A DNA stretch of 64,000 nucleotides. Origin: Algoriphagus aestuariicola. GTDB lineage: Bacteria > Bacteroidota > Bacteroidia > Cytophagales > Cyclobacteriaceae. The DNA lies in NCBI RefSeq assembly GCF_017254835.1, contig NZ_JAFKCW010000005.1:124001-188000 (forward strand). The letters are read 5' to 3'. Positions within the stretch are counted from its first letter, which is position 1; every line of letters starts with the position of its first letter. The notes beneath the pieces were generated by a model. The model searched no databases, was not told the origin of the DNA, and saw only the letters and a program-made list of their open reading frames with translations. The position numbers and the translations under genes were made by a program. Shown here piece by piece: positions 16,325 to 26,118 of the stretch.

Positions 16325-17716
16325 ATGGCCAAAAATCTTTTTAGTGAATTTCACCCTTCGAGCAAGGACGCCTGGACTAAGCAAGCGCTTTTGGAATTGA
16401 GGGGAAAGGATTTTGACCAGGTTCTCAAGTCCTTACTTTGGAGGCGCATCGAGCTTCAGCCTTTTTACACATTGGAAGACTTGGACGGAAAGGTTCCTGT
16501 GCAGCATCGTTTCCATCAAGAGGCGAGTATGCCCGGGCTTTCTCCCAGAACTTGGAACAATATTGTGAGCGTTTTGCCAGGAGATACTTCAAAGTCGGTT
16601 TTGAATAAGCTCGAAAACGGGGCGGAAGGGTTGATCCTACATCTTTCGGGATTTGAGGATCTAGCCCGGACGCTGGATGGAGTGAGACCCGAATATATTC
16701 CGATGCTAGTCAAGCCCACCGGCAATCCTATTGCAGCAATGAGTTCTTTTTTGGCTTGGGTAGAGACTCAGCAGGTATCCGGGGAGGAGATCTCAGGAGC
16801 TTTGCTTTGGACGCCATCGGATCTGGTTTTTGAGCAAAATGATGCCTATGGCCTTGCGCTCGAGATTTTTCATGAAGTGATGGAACTGACCGAACCGTTC
16901 CCAAATTTCAGGTCTTTTACCCTGAAAACGTCCCGTTACACGGAAGCAGGAGGCAATCCTCTGGATGCATTGGTTTTTGGATTGGGTGAATTGATAGAGC
17001 TGATTGACCAAAGCGGCGGGAATCCTGAGCGTGTGTTCAACAATATGCTGATTGAGGTATCAGTAGCCGACTCACACTTTGGGGAAATCGCCCGCCTAAA
17101 AGCTTTCCGGACTGCCGTCGTTTCGCTCGCTCGCCTTTATTCGATAAAACTGCCAGAAAGTGAACTACTGATGTTAGGGCAGACTTCCGGGTGGTCCAAG
17201 TCCATCCTGGACGCTAATACCAACCTCATCCGCCAGACCTACGAGGCAATGTCGGCGGTTTTGGGAGGGGTCAATTTGCTTTGGACCAAACCGCTGCTGG
17301 AGACTAATGCGCGGGATTGGGAGAAGAGAATTGCGTTAAATGTTTCCTCGATTTTGAGGGAGGAGGCCTATCTCGACAAGGTTGAGGATCCCTCTTCTGG
17401 CGCTTTTTTCCTTGAGAAAATAGTGGATGCAATACTTTCTGAAGTGCGGGATGGACTTAGTCGCTTGGAAGAAAAAGGAGGCTGGCATTCGGCGCTTCAG
17501 TCCGGTGAAATCCATTCCCGAGTGAGGGCCTATCGCGCAGAAATCCAGACGGACGTCGCGGAGAAGCTGGTCTCTAAAATCGGGGCAAATAAGTTTCCTG
17601 CTTCTGGTGACCTTATAAATGACCTCGAATTCGAGTTTTTCGAAGAGAAGTCATTTGAGCTGAATCCGACCCGGGCCAGTTATTTGGTTGAACTGCAAAA
17701 TCACGACGCTTTATGA
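16325..17716 (+). CDS. mutA: Methylmalonyl-CoA mutase small (beta) subunit
   Basis: This 463-residue protein is the non-catalytic partner of the adenosylcobalamin-dependent mutase that converts methylmalonyl-CoA to succinyl-CoA. The TIM-barrel domain is recognisable ([71 protein letters not shown]). It is about 150 residues shorter than the classic ~610-residue MutA because the C-terminal degenerate B12-binding domain is missing. The ATG at 16325 (MAKNLFSEF) is preferred over the TTG at 16301. Its stop overlaps the mutB start (ATGA). Confidence 0.92.
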   Translation: MAKNLFSEFHPSSKDAWTKQALLELRGKDFDQVLKSLLWRRIELQPFYTLEDLDGKVPVQHRFHQEASMPGLSPRTWNNIVSVLPGDTSKSVLNKLENGAEGLILHLSGFEDLARTLDGVRPEYIPMLVKPTGNPIAAMSSFLAWVETQQVSGEEISGALLWTPSDLVFEQNDAYGLALEIFHEVMELTEPFPNFRSFTLKTSRYTEAGGNPLDALVFGLGELIELIDQSGGNPERVFNNMLIEVSVADSHFGEIARLKAFRTAVVSLARLYSIKLPESELLMLGQTSGWSKSILDANTNLIRQTYEAMSAVLGGVNLLWTKPLLETNARDWEKRIALNVSSILREEAYLDKVEDPSSGAFFLEKIVDAILSEVRDGLSRLEEKGGWHSALQSGEIHSRVRAYRAEIQTDVAEKLVSKIGANKFPASGDLINDLEFEFFEEKSFELNPTRASYLVELQNHDAL

Positions 17717-19833
17717 GGCCAGACCTGAATAAGTGGGAAAGCCGATTCAAATCGGAAGGGGAGAGCAATCGGCGTGAGGTGTGGGAAACGCCCGAACAGA
17801 TTGATGTGCCGCCGGTTTTTTCCCCTAGCGAAATACAAAGTCTTCCCCAACTTCGGTTTGCGGCGGGCATACCGCCTTTTCTAAGAGGCCCTTACAGCAC
17901 CATGTATTTACAGCGCCCATGGACGATTCGCCAATACGCAGGCTTTTCGACAGCGGAGGAGTCAAATGCATTCTATCGGCGAAACCTGGCGGCAGGGCAA
18001 AAGGGGCTCTCTGTTGCTTTTGACCTTGCTACGCACAGAGGATATGACTCGGACCATCCCAGAGTGCAGGGTGATGTGGGAAAGGCAGGTGTGGCGATTG
18101 ACTCCGTAGAGGATATGAAGATCTTATTCAACCAGATTCCTCTCGACCAAATCTCCGTTTCCATGACGATGAATGGCGCTGTCATTCCGATATTGGCTTT
18201 TTACATCGTTGCGGCCGAGGAACAGCGGGTTAGGATGGAGCAGTTGTCTGGTACGATCCAAAACGACATCCTCAAGGAGTTTATGGTGCGAAACACCTAT
18301 ATCTATCCACCCCAGGCCAGCATGCGGATCATCGGCGATATCTTCGAATTCACGTCGAAATTTATGCCCAAATTCAACTCCATATCGATATCGGGCTACC
18401 ATATGCAGGAGGCTGGAGCGACGGCGGATCTGGAGCTTGCTTATACGCTTGCCGATGGTCTCGAATACTTGAAGACAGGGATAAAGGCGGGCTTGGATAT
18501 CGATGACTTCGCTCCTAGAATCTCCTTCTTTTGGGGTATTGGGATGAATTATTTTATGGAAATCGCGAAGATGAGAGCGGGGAGGCTGCTTTGGGCAAAG
18601 ATCGTAAAACAGTTTGGAGCCAAGGATCCCAAGTCTCTGGCTCTTCGTACCCACTGCCAGACCTCGGGCTGGTCGCTTACTGAGCAGGATCCCTTTAACA
18701 ACGTGGCGCGTACCGCAGTGGAAGCGCTGGCTGCCGTGATGGGCCATACCCAATCCTTGCACACCAATTCCCTCGACGAGGCGATTGCTTTGCCGACTGA
18801 TTTTTCGGCCAGGATCGCACGAAATACCCAGCTGGTACTGCAAGAAGAAACGGGTGTTAACCAAGTTGTGGATCCTTGGGGAGGCTCCTACTATGTGGAA
18901 TACCTGACTGATCAATTGGCGCAAAAAGCTTGGACGCTTATCGAAGAGGTGGAAGGCTTGGGCGGAATGGCCAAGGCGATTGAGACTGGTCTGCCCAAGT
19001 TGCGTATCGAGAAAGCTGCGGCAAAAAAGCAAGCCCGAATCGACAGTGGACGGGATGTGATTGTCGGCGTAAATCGCTATCTGATGGAGACAGAAAGCCA
19101 AATCGAAGTGAGGGACGTGGACAATGAGGTGGTCAGGCTATCCCAAATTGCCAAATTGCAATCGCTGAGAAGTTTTCGCAACCAGGCAGAGGTTGATCAA
19201 TCACTTGGCGCAATCGAGTACGCAGCCCTCTCCGAGAAGGGTAATTTACTTGCTTTGGCGATAGAAGCAGCCCGAAAAAGAGCTACTTTAGGCGAGATCT
19301 CCCTGGCTATGGAAAAAGCTTTTGGCAGACACAAGGCTCAGACCCAAACCATTTCGGGTATATATTCGGCGGAAGTGAAAAACCAGGATTCATTCAAAAA
19401 AGCACAGGAATTGTCCGATCGTTTTGCGGGGTTGGAGGGACGTCGTCCCCGTATTCTGGTCGCTAAGATGGGCCAAGATGGACACGACCGGGGAGCAAAA
19501 GTGATTGCGACGGGTTTTGCGGATTTGGGCTTTGACGTGGATATAGGCCCGCTATTCCAGACGCCGCAGGAAGTAGCCGAGCAGGCTGTTGAAAATGACG
19601 TCCATATCGTCGGGGCCTCTTCTTTGGCCGCCGGCCACAAGACACTGATTCCCCAATTGATTCAGGCATTGAAGGAACTAGGACGCCCAGATATCAGTGT
19701 GGTCGCAGGAGGGGTGATCCCCCAAAAAGACTATGGCTTTTTGTTTGATGCCGGAGTTATTGCTGTTTTCGGACCGGGAACTGTCCTTTCAGAGGCGGCA
19801 ATTGAAATTTTGGAAAAAATGATGGAGAATTGA
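17713..19833 (+). CDS. mutB: Methylmalonyl-CoA mutase large (catalytic) subunit
   Basis: This 706-residue catalytic subunit has a substrate-binding TIM barrel ([50 protein letters not shown]) and a C-terminal B12-binding domain. The base-off cobalamin motif is DGHDRG with lower axial His591, and later GASSLAAGH and GGVIP. It forms the heterodimer with MutA and feeds propionyl-CoA or branched-chain carbon to succinyl-CoA, or runs in reverse. MeaB is encoded about 4 kb upstream. The coupling to mutA is a 4-base overlap. Confidence 0.97.
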   Translation: MRPDLNKWESRFKSEGESNRREVWETPEQIDVPPVFSPSEIQSLPQLRFAAGIPPFLRGPYSTMYLQRPWTIRQYAGFSTAEESNAFYRRNLAAGQKGLSVAFDLATHRGYDSDHPRVQGDVGKAGVAIDSVEDMKILFNQIPLDQISVSMTMNGAVIPILAFYIVAAEEQRVRMEQLSGTIQNDILKEFMVRNTYIYPPQASMRIIGDIFEFTSKFMPKFNSISISGYHMQEAGATADLELAYTLADGLEYLKTGIKAGLDIDDFAPRISFFWGIGMNYFMEIAKMRAGRLLWAKIVKQFGAKDPKSLALRTHCQTSGWSLTEQDPFNNVARTAVEALAAVMGHTQSLHTNSLDEAIALPTDFSARIARNTQLVLQEETGVNQVVDPWGGSYYVEYLTDQLAQKAWTLIEEVEGLGGMAKAIETGLPKLRIEKAAAKKQARIDSGRDVIVGVNRYLMETESQIEVRDVDNEVVRLSQIAKLQSLRSFRNQAEVDQSLGAIEYAALSEKGNLLALAIEAARKRATLGEISLAMEKAFGRHKAQTQTISGIYSAEVKNQDSFKKAQELSDRFAGLEGRRPRILVAKMGQDGHDRGAKVIATGFADLGFDVDIGPLFQTPQEVAEQAVENDVHIVGASSLAAGHKTLIPQLIQALKELGRPDISVVAGGVIPQKDYGFLFDAGVIAVFGPGTVLSEAAIEILEKMMEN

Positions 19834-19865
19834 ACAATGACTTTTTTCAGTAAAAACGATTTTTT

Positions 19866-21752
19866 ATGCAGGAATACATATTGGTGTACGACCAGGGATT
19901 GGACAAGGATGAGGTTAGTTCCTTTGTTGACAAACCTGATCCCGCTCCTACACGGACGCTGACATTTTCGGAGTTTTCCCTTGACGATTTTGGTGAAAAA
20001 GACCGTATTCTGTTTTGGGTTTCGGACGAGCAGGCAATTCAAATAATTGAACAAGCGGATTCTTCGTCTCCCATGCTTGGGTTTTTACCCCATCCCGACC
20101 TTGTTCAGGTCAGAAAGGCACTTTCGATAGCTTCATCCAAGTCAGAGGCACTCAAACGTTTTTTTGAAGTGCAGGAGGTTAACCCTTTGGACATTCTCGA
20201 AGTGGATAGTAAGACATGTATCAATTCGCTAGTCATAGGGAAGTCGCTCAATGTCTTGTATGATCCTGGCGACTACCGTTTTTTCGCTGCGTTCAAGAGT
20301 CGATTTCTACGATTCTTGAACCTTTTTCGCAGAGTTAAGCTCCAGAATTACCGGATAACGATCAAAAACAAGGAGGAAGAAAAGAAGCTTGAAATCGCCG
20401 CCATGGGATTACTTGTGGTGGGTCACAACGAATCCAACCTTGTGTTTAAGCGATTGATCAAGGATTCAGGATTGGGTGACGGATACTTGCACGTCATCGC
20501 CTTTGCACCTCGGAGCTTGTTTTCCATCATTGGCTTTGGCTTGCAAAATCTTTTTTTTCCCATCAAGGGAGGAAGCATTCCGGAGTTTGTAAGCTATTGG
20601 TCGGCTGAAGCCATGGATATCGAGGGCATGGATTCGGAACTTAACTATGGACTCGACGGCAAAGAGGCGAATGCCTCCAAGCTGTCCATGAAAATTTCTG
20701 AGAAAAAGCCGAAGATTTATACGGGTTTTGAAGTGACCAAAGAAGAGACTTCAAAACGGAAGGAACTCAACCTGGAGAAATTGCCGACAGGAAGGCTCCG
20801 AGAAGAACTGACCAGAAGCTTCCTTCCATGGGTCGGCCATGCCACTACCGACGAGTTCAAGGATTTGTTTACCCTTTTGAAACAGAATGCCCAGACTTCG
20901 TCAAACTATCTGGTCTTGATGGCGCTTTCCACGCTAATTGCCACCTTTGGGCTTTTTGCGGATTCCTCTCCCGTTGTCATCGGAGCGATGATCTTGGCGC
21001 CGCTGATGGGGCCGATTATTTCGCTCGCGATGGGCGCATTGCGCCAAGACGGAATTTTGGTCAAATCCAGTCTGATCACCCTTTTTTGGGGAATTCTCAT
21101 CGGGTTGCTTTTTGCGGTATTCATCACTTGGGTCACGCCACTGAAGACGATGAACTCGGAGATCCTGTCTCGGATCCGACCCAATCTACTGGATTTGGGA
21201 ATAGCTTTGGTTTCGGGAATCGCCGGCGCTTACGCGCACGCCAAGGAGGAGATTGCAAAGACTTTGGCTGGAGTTGCCATTTCAGTAGCTTTGGTCCCTC
21301 CGCTTGCAGTGGCCGGTATCGGCTTGGGATGGGCAGAATGGAATGTGTTTGGAGGGGCGGCTTTGCTGTTGGCAACCAACCTTGCGGGAATAGTAATGGC
21401 CGCTGCGTCGACTTTTTTGGTGCTCGGTTTCAGTCCATTTCGAATAGCGAAAAAGGGCCTTCTGATCAGTTTGGCATTTTTCGTTTTGGTGACGGCTCCG
21501 TTGGTGTTCAGCTTTAGAAACATGGTCTTGGAGAATCGGCTGATCCAAGATCTAACAGGGAAGCGTATCCCCCACGGCTTGCTCCGCGAGGTCAAAGTGA
21601 TCAATTTAAACCCCCTGAGAATCTCCGCCACCATCTTGTCTGAAAAAGAACTAAACGCAATTGACTACAAGGAAATTAAGCAGGAGATAGAGGCTGAGAT
21701 CGGCCGACCTGCAGATTTGGAACTTACGCTGGGAATCCGAATTAGGGAATGA
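19866..21752 (+). CDS. DUF389 membrane protein with degenerate diacylglycerol-kinase-like N-terminus
   Basis: This 628-residue protein has a C-terminal half (about 340-560) with the DUF389 / TIGR00341 multi-span domain (DSSPVVIGAMILAPLMGPI, GIAGAYAHAKEEIAKTLAGVA, ALVPPLAVAGIGLGW) and a short cytoplasmic tail. The first ~235 residues resemble the diacylglycerol kinase / NAD kinase fold in order: a strand followed by SDEQAIQIIEQA where GGDGT would be, MLGFLPHPDLVQVRKALSI where the PLGTGND loop would be, then a C-terminal sandwich (LLVVGHNESNLVF... GDGYLHVIAFAP). The catalytic glycines and acidic residues are not present, so it is probably a binding or sensory domain. It lies 32 bases after mutB and could be cotranscribed. 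Function is unknown. Confidence 0.82.
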   Translation: MQEYILVYDQGLDKDEVSSFVDKPDPAPTRTLTFSEFSLDDFGEKDRILFWVSDEQAIQIIEQADSSSPMLGFLPHPDLVQVRKALSIASSKSEALKRFFEVQEVNPLDILEVDSKTCINSLVIGKSLNVLYDPGDYRFFAAFKSRFLRFLNLFRRVKLQNYRITIKNKEEEKKLEIAAMGLLVVGHNESNLVFKRLIKDSGLGDGYLHVIAFAPRSLFSIIGFGLQNLFFPIKGGSIPEFVSYWSAEAMDIEGMDSELNYGLDGKEANASKLSMKISEKKPKIYTGFEVTKEETSKRKELNLEKLPTGRLREELTRSFLPWVGHATTDEFKDLFTLLKQNAQTSSNYLVLMALSTLIATFGLFADSSPVVIGAMILAPLMGPIISLAMGALRQDGILVKSSLITLFWGILIGLLFAVFITWVTPLKTMNSEILSRIRPNLLDLGIALVSGIAGAYAHAKEEIAKTLAGVAISVALVPPLAVAGIGLGWAEWNVFGGAALLLATNLAGIVMAAASTFLVLGFSPFRIAKKGLLISLAFFVLVTAPLVFSFRNMVLENRLIQDLTGKRIPHGLLREVKVINLNPLRISATILSEKELNAIDYKEIKQEIEAEIGRPADLELTLGIRIRE

Positions 21753-21810
21753 GCGTATGGAAAAGCCCGACAATGTTCGCGGAATCTGAATTTTGATAAA
21801 TATATCATCT

Positions 21811-23151
21811 ATGAATAAGTTCGTTTCATCTATCCTGCTTGCTTGCATTTGTGCTCTGCTCTCCTGCCAGGATAACGACCCGCGACAAATACTGGCTGAT
21901 CAAATCGAGCAGCATCTTCGCTCCGAGGTCTTGGACAAGTGGTATCCGCAAGCCATGGATACCATCGATGGAGGTTTTCTGAGCACTTTTTCCTACGATT
22001 TTCAGCCGGCAGGCGACCAGGACAAAATGATCGTGACCCAAGCCCGCCACGTCTGGACCAACGCAAAGGCAGCCGAGCGCTATCCTGAAGAGAAATTCTA
22101 TTCCAGAGGTGCAGAACACGGATTCCATTTTCTCCGAGACAAATTCTGGGATGCGGAAAATGGTGGCTTCTTTTGGCTTTTGGACAAAAAAGGAAATGTA
22201 AAAGGGGATTCAAGCAAGACGGCCTATGGCAATGCTTTTGGGATCTATGCGCTCGCCGCATACTACAAGCAAAGTGAAAATCCCGAAGCTTTAGATCTAG
22301 CGAAAAAAGCATTTTATTGGCTGGACTCTGGGGCGCATGATCCGGTTTACAAGGGTTACTTCCAGCATTTGGATCGGTATGGAAAACCCATTGCCAGAAC
22401 TTCCGATACCCCGAGCACCTCTGACTTGGGGTACAAAGATCAGAATTCTTCCATCCATCTATTGGAGGCTTTTTCTGAGCTCTATCAAGTATGGCCAGAT
22501 GAGTTGCTACGGAAAAGATTAGAGGAGATGCTGGTTTTGATCCGTGACACTATTGTGACAGATCGGGGGCATTTGACTTTGTTTTTGTATCCAGATTGGA
22601 GGCCGGTCACTTTTTCTGACTCGACTGAAGCAGTCATTGAAGCGCATCACCAGCTAGACCATGTGTCTTTTGGGCATGATGTCGAGACTGCATTTCTGAT
22701 GTTGGAGGCCTCTCATGTACTTGGACTGGAAGATGATCAGCGGACCTTGGAAGTGGCCAAGAAGATGGTAGACCAGGCTTTGAAATTGGGTTGGGACAAG
22801 GAAAAAGGCGGTTTTTACGATGAGGGCTATTATTTCAAAGACGGCTATCGAGTCACCCGATCTACTAAAAACTGGTGGGCTCAGGCAGAGGGGCTGAATT
22901 CCCTGCTGCTCTTTCATGAGCTTTATCCCGACGATCCGAACGATTACTATGGGAAGTTTCTCCAGCTTTGGGACTATACCGATACCTATCTGATCGACCA
23001 CGAGTATGGGGACTGGTATGCAGGAGGCCTAGATCAGCAACCCGAGCTGAAGACCGCGAATAAAGGGCACATCTGGAAAGGAATCTACCATCACTACAGA
23101 TCTTTGGACGCAGTGATTCAGAGGCTGAGAAAAAGTGGAGGCCACGAATAG
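21811..23151 (+). CDS. N-acylglucosamine 2-epimerase-family lipoprotein
   Basis: This 446-residue (alpha/alpha)6-barrel protein of the AGE / cellobiose 2-epimerase family is exported as a lipoprotein (ALLSCQDN, Cys near residue 20). Conserved elements are QARHVWTNAKAAE, the histidine motif LDHVSFGHDVETAFLMLEA, NWWAQAEGLNSLL and the C-terminal KGIYHHYRS with catalytic-type histidines. Family enzymes epimerise or isomerise sugars at C2 (mannobiose, cellobiose, mannose). Periplasmic localisation suggests action on imported oligosaccharide. The ATG at 21811 starts the lipoprotein signal. It is convergent with the AtuA-like gene, 27 bases away. Confidence 0.87.
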   Translation: MNKFVSSILLACICALLSCQDNDPRQILADQIEQHLRSEVLDKWYPQAMDTIDGGFLSTFSYDFQPAGDQDKMIVTQARHVWTNAKAAERYPEEKFYSRGAEHGFHFLRDKFWDAENGGFFWLLDKKGNVKGDSSKTAYGNAFGIYALAAYYKQSENPEALDLAKKAFYWLDSGAHDPVYKGYFQHLDRYGKPIARTSDTPSTSDLGYKDQNSSIHLLEAFSELYQVWPDELLRKRLEEMLVLIRDTIVTDRGHLTLFLYPDWRPVTFSDSTEAVIEAHHQLDHVSFGHDVETAFLMLEASHVLGLEDDQRTLEVAKKMVDQALKLGWDKEKGGFYDEGYYFKDGYRVTRSTKNWWAQAEGLNSLLLFHELYPDDPNDYYGKFLQLWDYTDTYLIDHEYGDWYAGGLDQQPELKTANKGHIWKGIYHHYRSLDAVIQRLRKSGGHE

Positions 23152-23178
23152 CCCTTAGGTTTCATGGCGCCATTTAGT

Positions 23179-23508
23179 CTATTTCCGACCGTCGTTGAAA
23201 TTCTCAATTTCCATCTCAAGCAAGGCATAGCTAAGACTTTTGCCGTGCGCGTCCATCGCCAAGGAAGTTGTGACACCGCTGGACAAGGCATCGAAGCACA
23301 CAAATTGAAGGGCTTTTAGCTCAGGAAGAACATAGCGGAGCACCTCGCCTTTTACTTGGCTTTTGAGGTGCGTTTTTACTTTTTCAGCGGATATTTCCCT
23401 TTCCAAATAATCAAAATCATCCTCATCGAATGGTATCAAGGAAAGGATAAGTGTATTTCCCTTGTCTCCAGCACGGCTGTGGGCTAGGGTTGAAAGAGTA
23501 GTTTTCAT
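23179..23508 (-). CDS. AtuA-like ferredoxin-fold domain protein
   Basis: This 109-residue stand-alone protein corresponds to the small C-terminal domain of AtuA-family proteins; the hallmark is LAHSRAGDKGNTLILSLIP near the N-terminus. In some organisms it is fused to AtuA; here it is a separate gene whose ATG overlaps the atuA-like stop by 4 bases, so the two probably form one complex. It is the last gene of the five-gene NUDIX-esterase-CitMHS-AtuA operon. Confidence 0.85.
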   Translation of the reverse strand: MKTTLSTLAHSRAGDKGNTLILSLIPFDEDDFDYLEREISAEKVKTHLKSQVKGEVLRYVLPELKALQFVCFDALSSGVTTSLAMDAHGKSLSYALLEMEIENFNDGRK

Positions 23509-24827
23509 GACTCGAGGATATTGATACTGGTTGAGATTTCTTTGCGATCCAATAAAATAGACACGACCCCAAGAACTTCGTGGACGTACTTTCTTGCTCC
23601 GCCCCCTCCGGCCGGACCGTTGGTATAAAGCGCTTCTACTTCTTCTCCTACCAATTGGGCAAGCGCGGGACTGCTTGCTTTTCCTGCGACGCGCAGTCGT
23701 ATTTCATAGGCTTGGTGATTCCTCGACAGCTCGTTGCCGTGCAATGAGCCGAGCCCGATGTAGTCTATCCTAAATTCTTCAAATTGGTGTGCGATTCTTT
23801 TTTCCACAATTTCACCCGCCAATTTTGCCCGCTCCAAGGCATGTGCTCCAGCGAACGAAATCTCCCCTTCTCCGATATATCCAGCCTCATATCCCACGCT
23901 GACTTTCAATGTTTCGGGTAGCGGTTTTCCTGTGCCCCCCAGTACTTGGATCTGGTTTTTTGCGAGTTCCCGAAACCTTACCGAACTGAAATCAGCGACC
24001 ACATCGGGAGTGTAATAATTTCCAGGGTCGATCACTTCATAGAGAAGCTGCTCCTTGGCGGTCTGAACAGTGATTGCGCCGCCTGTTCCTGCTACTTTTG
24101 AAATTACAGCTGATCCGTCTTTGTTTATTTCTGCCAAGGGATGTCCCAGGATATGCATGTCGGGAATTGGTTTTGATATTGGGTCGGCAAAATAGCCACC
24201 GGTGATTTGCCCCGCGCATTCGAGCAAATGCCCGATGACGGTTCCTTTTCCCATCAGGTCAAAGTCGGACTGATTCCACCCAAACTCAAAAACCATTGGT
24301 GCCAAGAAAAGAGAGGGGTCAGCGACCCTTCCCGTTAGGACGATGTCCGCCCCGGATTGTAAAGCGGGCAAGATGGCTTCGGCTCCGAGGTACGCATTTG
24401 CCGAGACCAATTTGCCATAGGATTCGAGAGGGAGCTTGCCTTCCATCGACAGCTCATTTCCGGTGATTTTTCCGAAAATGTCGTCTCCCAAAACCACGGC
24501 AATTTTAACATTCAAGCCTTGCTTTTGGGCGATTTCTTTGATTTTTGCCGCTCCTGCCAATGGATTTGCCGCACCCATGTTGGTGATCAGTCGGGTGTGA
24601 TGTCTTTTCAACAGCGGTAGCAAGCTCTCGATTCTGCGTTCAAGAAGCACATCATATCCGGCCTTTGGATCTTGTTTTTTTCGCTTTTGAGCCAAAGCGA
24701 TCGTTCGCTCCGCCAAGCACTCCAATACCAGATAGTCCAGATTTCCCTTTTCCACAAGAAGCATCGCGGGTTCTATTCTGTCCCCGGAAAAACCCGCTCC
24801 GCAGCCTACTCTGATTTTTTCTTTCAT
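23505..24827 (-). CDS. AtuA family (DUF1446) acyclic terpene utilisation-type protein
   Basis: This 440-residue cytosolic protein matches the AtuA/DUF1446 family: N-terminal RVGCGAGFSGDRIEPAM, LITNMGAANPLAGAAKIKE, DIVLTGRVADPSLFLAPM and SNP-loop-like glycine-rich segments (VAGTGGAITVQTAKEQLLYEV). In Pseudomonas AtuA is required for citronellol/geranyl degradation, but its reaction is not settled; many relatives sit in other acyl-CoA or hydroxy-acid pathways. Here it is 1 base downstream of a CitMHS transporter gene, so its substrate is probably a carboxylate brought in by that transporter or its CoA ester. It is coupled to the small AtuA-like gene. Confidence 0.87.
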   Translation of the reverse strand: MKEKIRVGCGAGFSGDRIEPAMLLVEKGNLDYLVLECLAERTIALAQKRKKQDPKAGYDVLLERRIESLLPLLKRHHTRLITNMGAANPLAGAAKIKEIAQKQGLNVKIAVVLGDDIFGKITGNELSMEGKLPLESYGKLVSANAYLGAEAILPALQSGADIVLTGRVADPSLFLAPMVFEFGWNQSDFDLMGKGTVIGHLLECAGQITGGYFADPISKPIPDMHILGHPLAEINKDGSAVISKVAGTGGAITVQTAKEQLLYEVIDPGNYYTPDVVADFSSVRFRELAKNQIQVLGGTGKPLPETLKVSVGYEAGYIGEGEISFAGAHALERAKLAGEIVEKRIAHQFEEFRIDYIGLGSLHGNELSRNHQAYEIRLRVAGKASSPALAQLVGEEVEALYTNGPAGGGGARKYVHEVLGVVSILLDRKEISTSINILES

Positions 24828-24828
24828 G

Positions 24829-26115
24829 TCAAACTGTGATAATCCCCAAAAGCACTGAAACGGACAGGATCACTAAAGTCACCAACAGGGCTAGCGGAAT
24901 GGTTTTTTTCTGGTGATCCCCCAGATCGACTCCCGCAAGGCCGATCAGCAAAAAGGTTGAGCCGGTAAGCGGGCTGACCGGAAATCCGGTAGTCATCTGT
25001 CCCATGATCGCAGCCTGTCCAACTTCCAGACCGCTTGCGCCGAAGTGCTCCGCGGTGGTAGAAAGCAGGGGCAAAATCCCAAAATAGAAGGAATCAGGAT
25101 CAAAGAGCAGACTAGCTGGCATAGCCAAAAGTCCCGTAAGCAAAGGCAGTTGTTGTCCCAATTGCTCGGGAAGATAATCCCGGACGGTAGCAGCCATTGC
25201 TTCCATCATGCCGCTTCCCTTGAGGATTCCCGTAAAACATCCCGCGGCGAAAAGGATGCTCGCCATTAGTATGGCTTCCTTTGCATGGGCATCGACGCGC
25301 TTTTTTTGCTCTTCCACACTTGGGAAATTCAGAACCAAAGCGAGCGCAAAAGCGATCATAAACACTACATGGGGAGGAGCAAAGTTGAGTATGATGGCGC
25401 TGATGGCAATTAGAATCAAAAGGATGTTGATCCAAAAAAGCCTGGGACGATGAAGCGGGTTTTCTTGCGCTTCATCTTTAAAGCCTTCTGAAATCAGATT
25501 TCCGGCAAGTCTTTGTTTTTCCTTTTTTCCCATCCAGAATGCAATTGCCAATACTGCGAGAAGGCCTGAGAAAAAAGGTAGGAGGATGGGGTTGAACAAC
25601 TCGGTGACCGAGACATTCAAGGCTGACGCTGCACGGATGGTCGGGCCTCCCCAGGGAAGAATATTCATAGTCCCGGCGGATAGAGCTACGATGCATGCCA
25701 GTGTGATGCGCTTCATGCCTACCTGGTCATAAATGGGAGCCATGGCAGGAACAACGACCAAGAAGGTGACAGCTCCGGAGCCGTCAAGGTGGACGAGCAT
25801 CGCCAAAACAGCCGTAGCAAGGGCCAGCCTCACTGGGTCATTTCCCGCGATTTTCAACAATCTTGATATGATGGGCTTGAATGTGCCCGCATCCAGCAAA
25901 ATCCCGAAAAACAAGATGGCAAAGACAAACATCACCCCTGTCGGAGCGATGGACAGGAGACCTTCTCCGATCATTTTTGGGAGTTCTGCGGCTTTTCCGG
26001 CCAAAACTCCTGTTAGGATTGGAATGAGGATAAGCGCAATCACGGGAGAGGTCTTTTTGGAGATCACCACGAAAAGCAGGAGTACAATCGTCAAAAGCCC
26101 CCAAAATGCCAACAT
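24829..26115 (-). CDS. CitMHS-family carboxylate transporter
   Basis: This 428-residue inner-membrane protein has about 11-12 hydrophobic spans. It has CitMHS-type features: LDGSGAVTFLVVVPAMAPIY, LSAGTMNILPWGGPTIRA, FDPDSFYFGILPLL and the C-terminal TTGFPVSPLTGSTFLL. Characterised members (Bacillus CitM, CitH) import metal-citrate complexes with protons. Here citrate is only one possibility; the surrounding esterases suggest a carboxylic acid freed by ester hydrolysis. It lies 3 bases after the esterase gene and 1 base before the atuA-like gene, so the operon is tightly packed. Confidence 0.87.
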   Translation of the reverse strand: MLAFWGLLTIVLLLFVVISKKTSPVIALILIPILTGVLAGKAAELPKMIGEGLLSIAPTGVMFVFAILFFGILLDAGTFKPIISRLLKIAGNDPVRLALATAVLAMLVHLDGSGAVTFLVVVPAMAPIYDQVGMKRITLACIVALSAGTMNILPWGGPTIRAASALNVSVTELFNPILLPFFSGLLAVLAIAFWMGKKEKQRLAGNLISEGFKDEAQENPLHRPRLFWINILLILIAISAIILNFAPPHVVFMIAFALALVLNFPSVEEQKKRVDAHAKEAILMASILFAAGCFTGILKGSGMMEAMAATVRDYLPEQLGQQLPLLTGLLAMPASLLFDPDSFYFGILPLLSTTAEHFGASGLEVGQAAIMGQMTTGFPVSPLTGSTFLLIGLAGVDLGDHQKKTIPLALLVTLVILSVSVLLGIITV

Positions 26116-26118
26116 AGC

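Noticed and set aside
18124-19101. 325-codon minus-strand frame inside mutB
   Set aside because: Shadow of the clear mutase reading frame; content is rich in His, Arg and Ser without family motifs.
23164-23173. ATGGCGCCAT palindrome between convergent genes
   Set aside because: A 10-base chance palindrome without loop or T-run; not a terminator.
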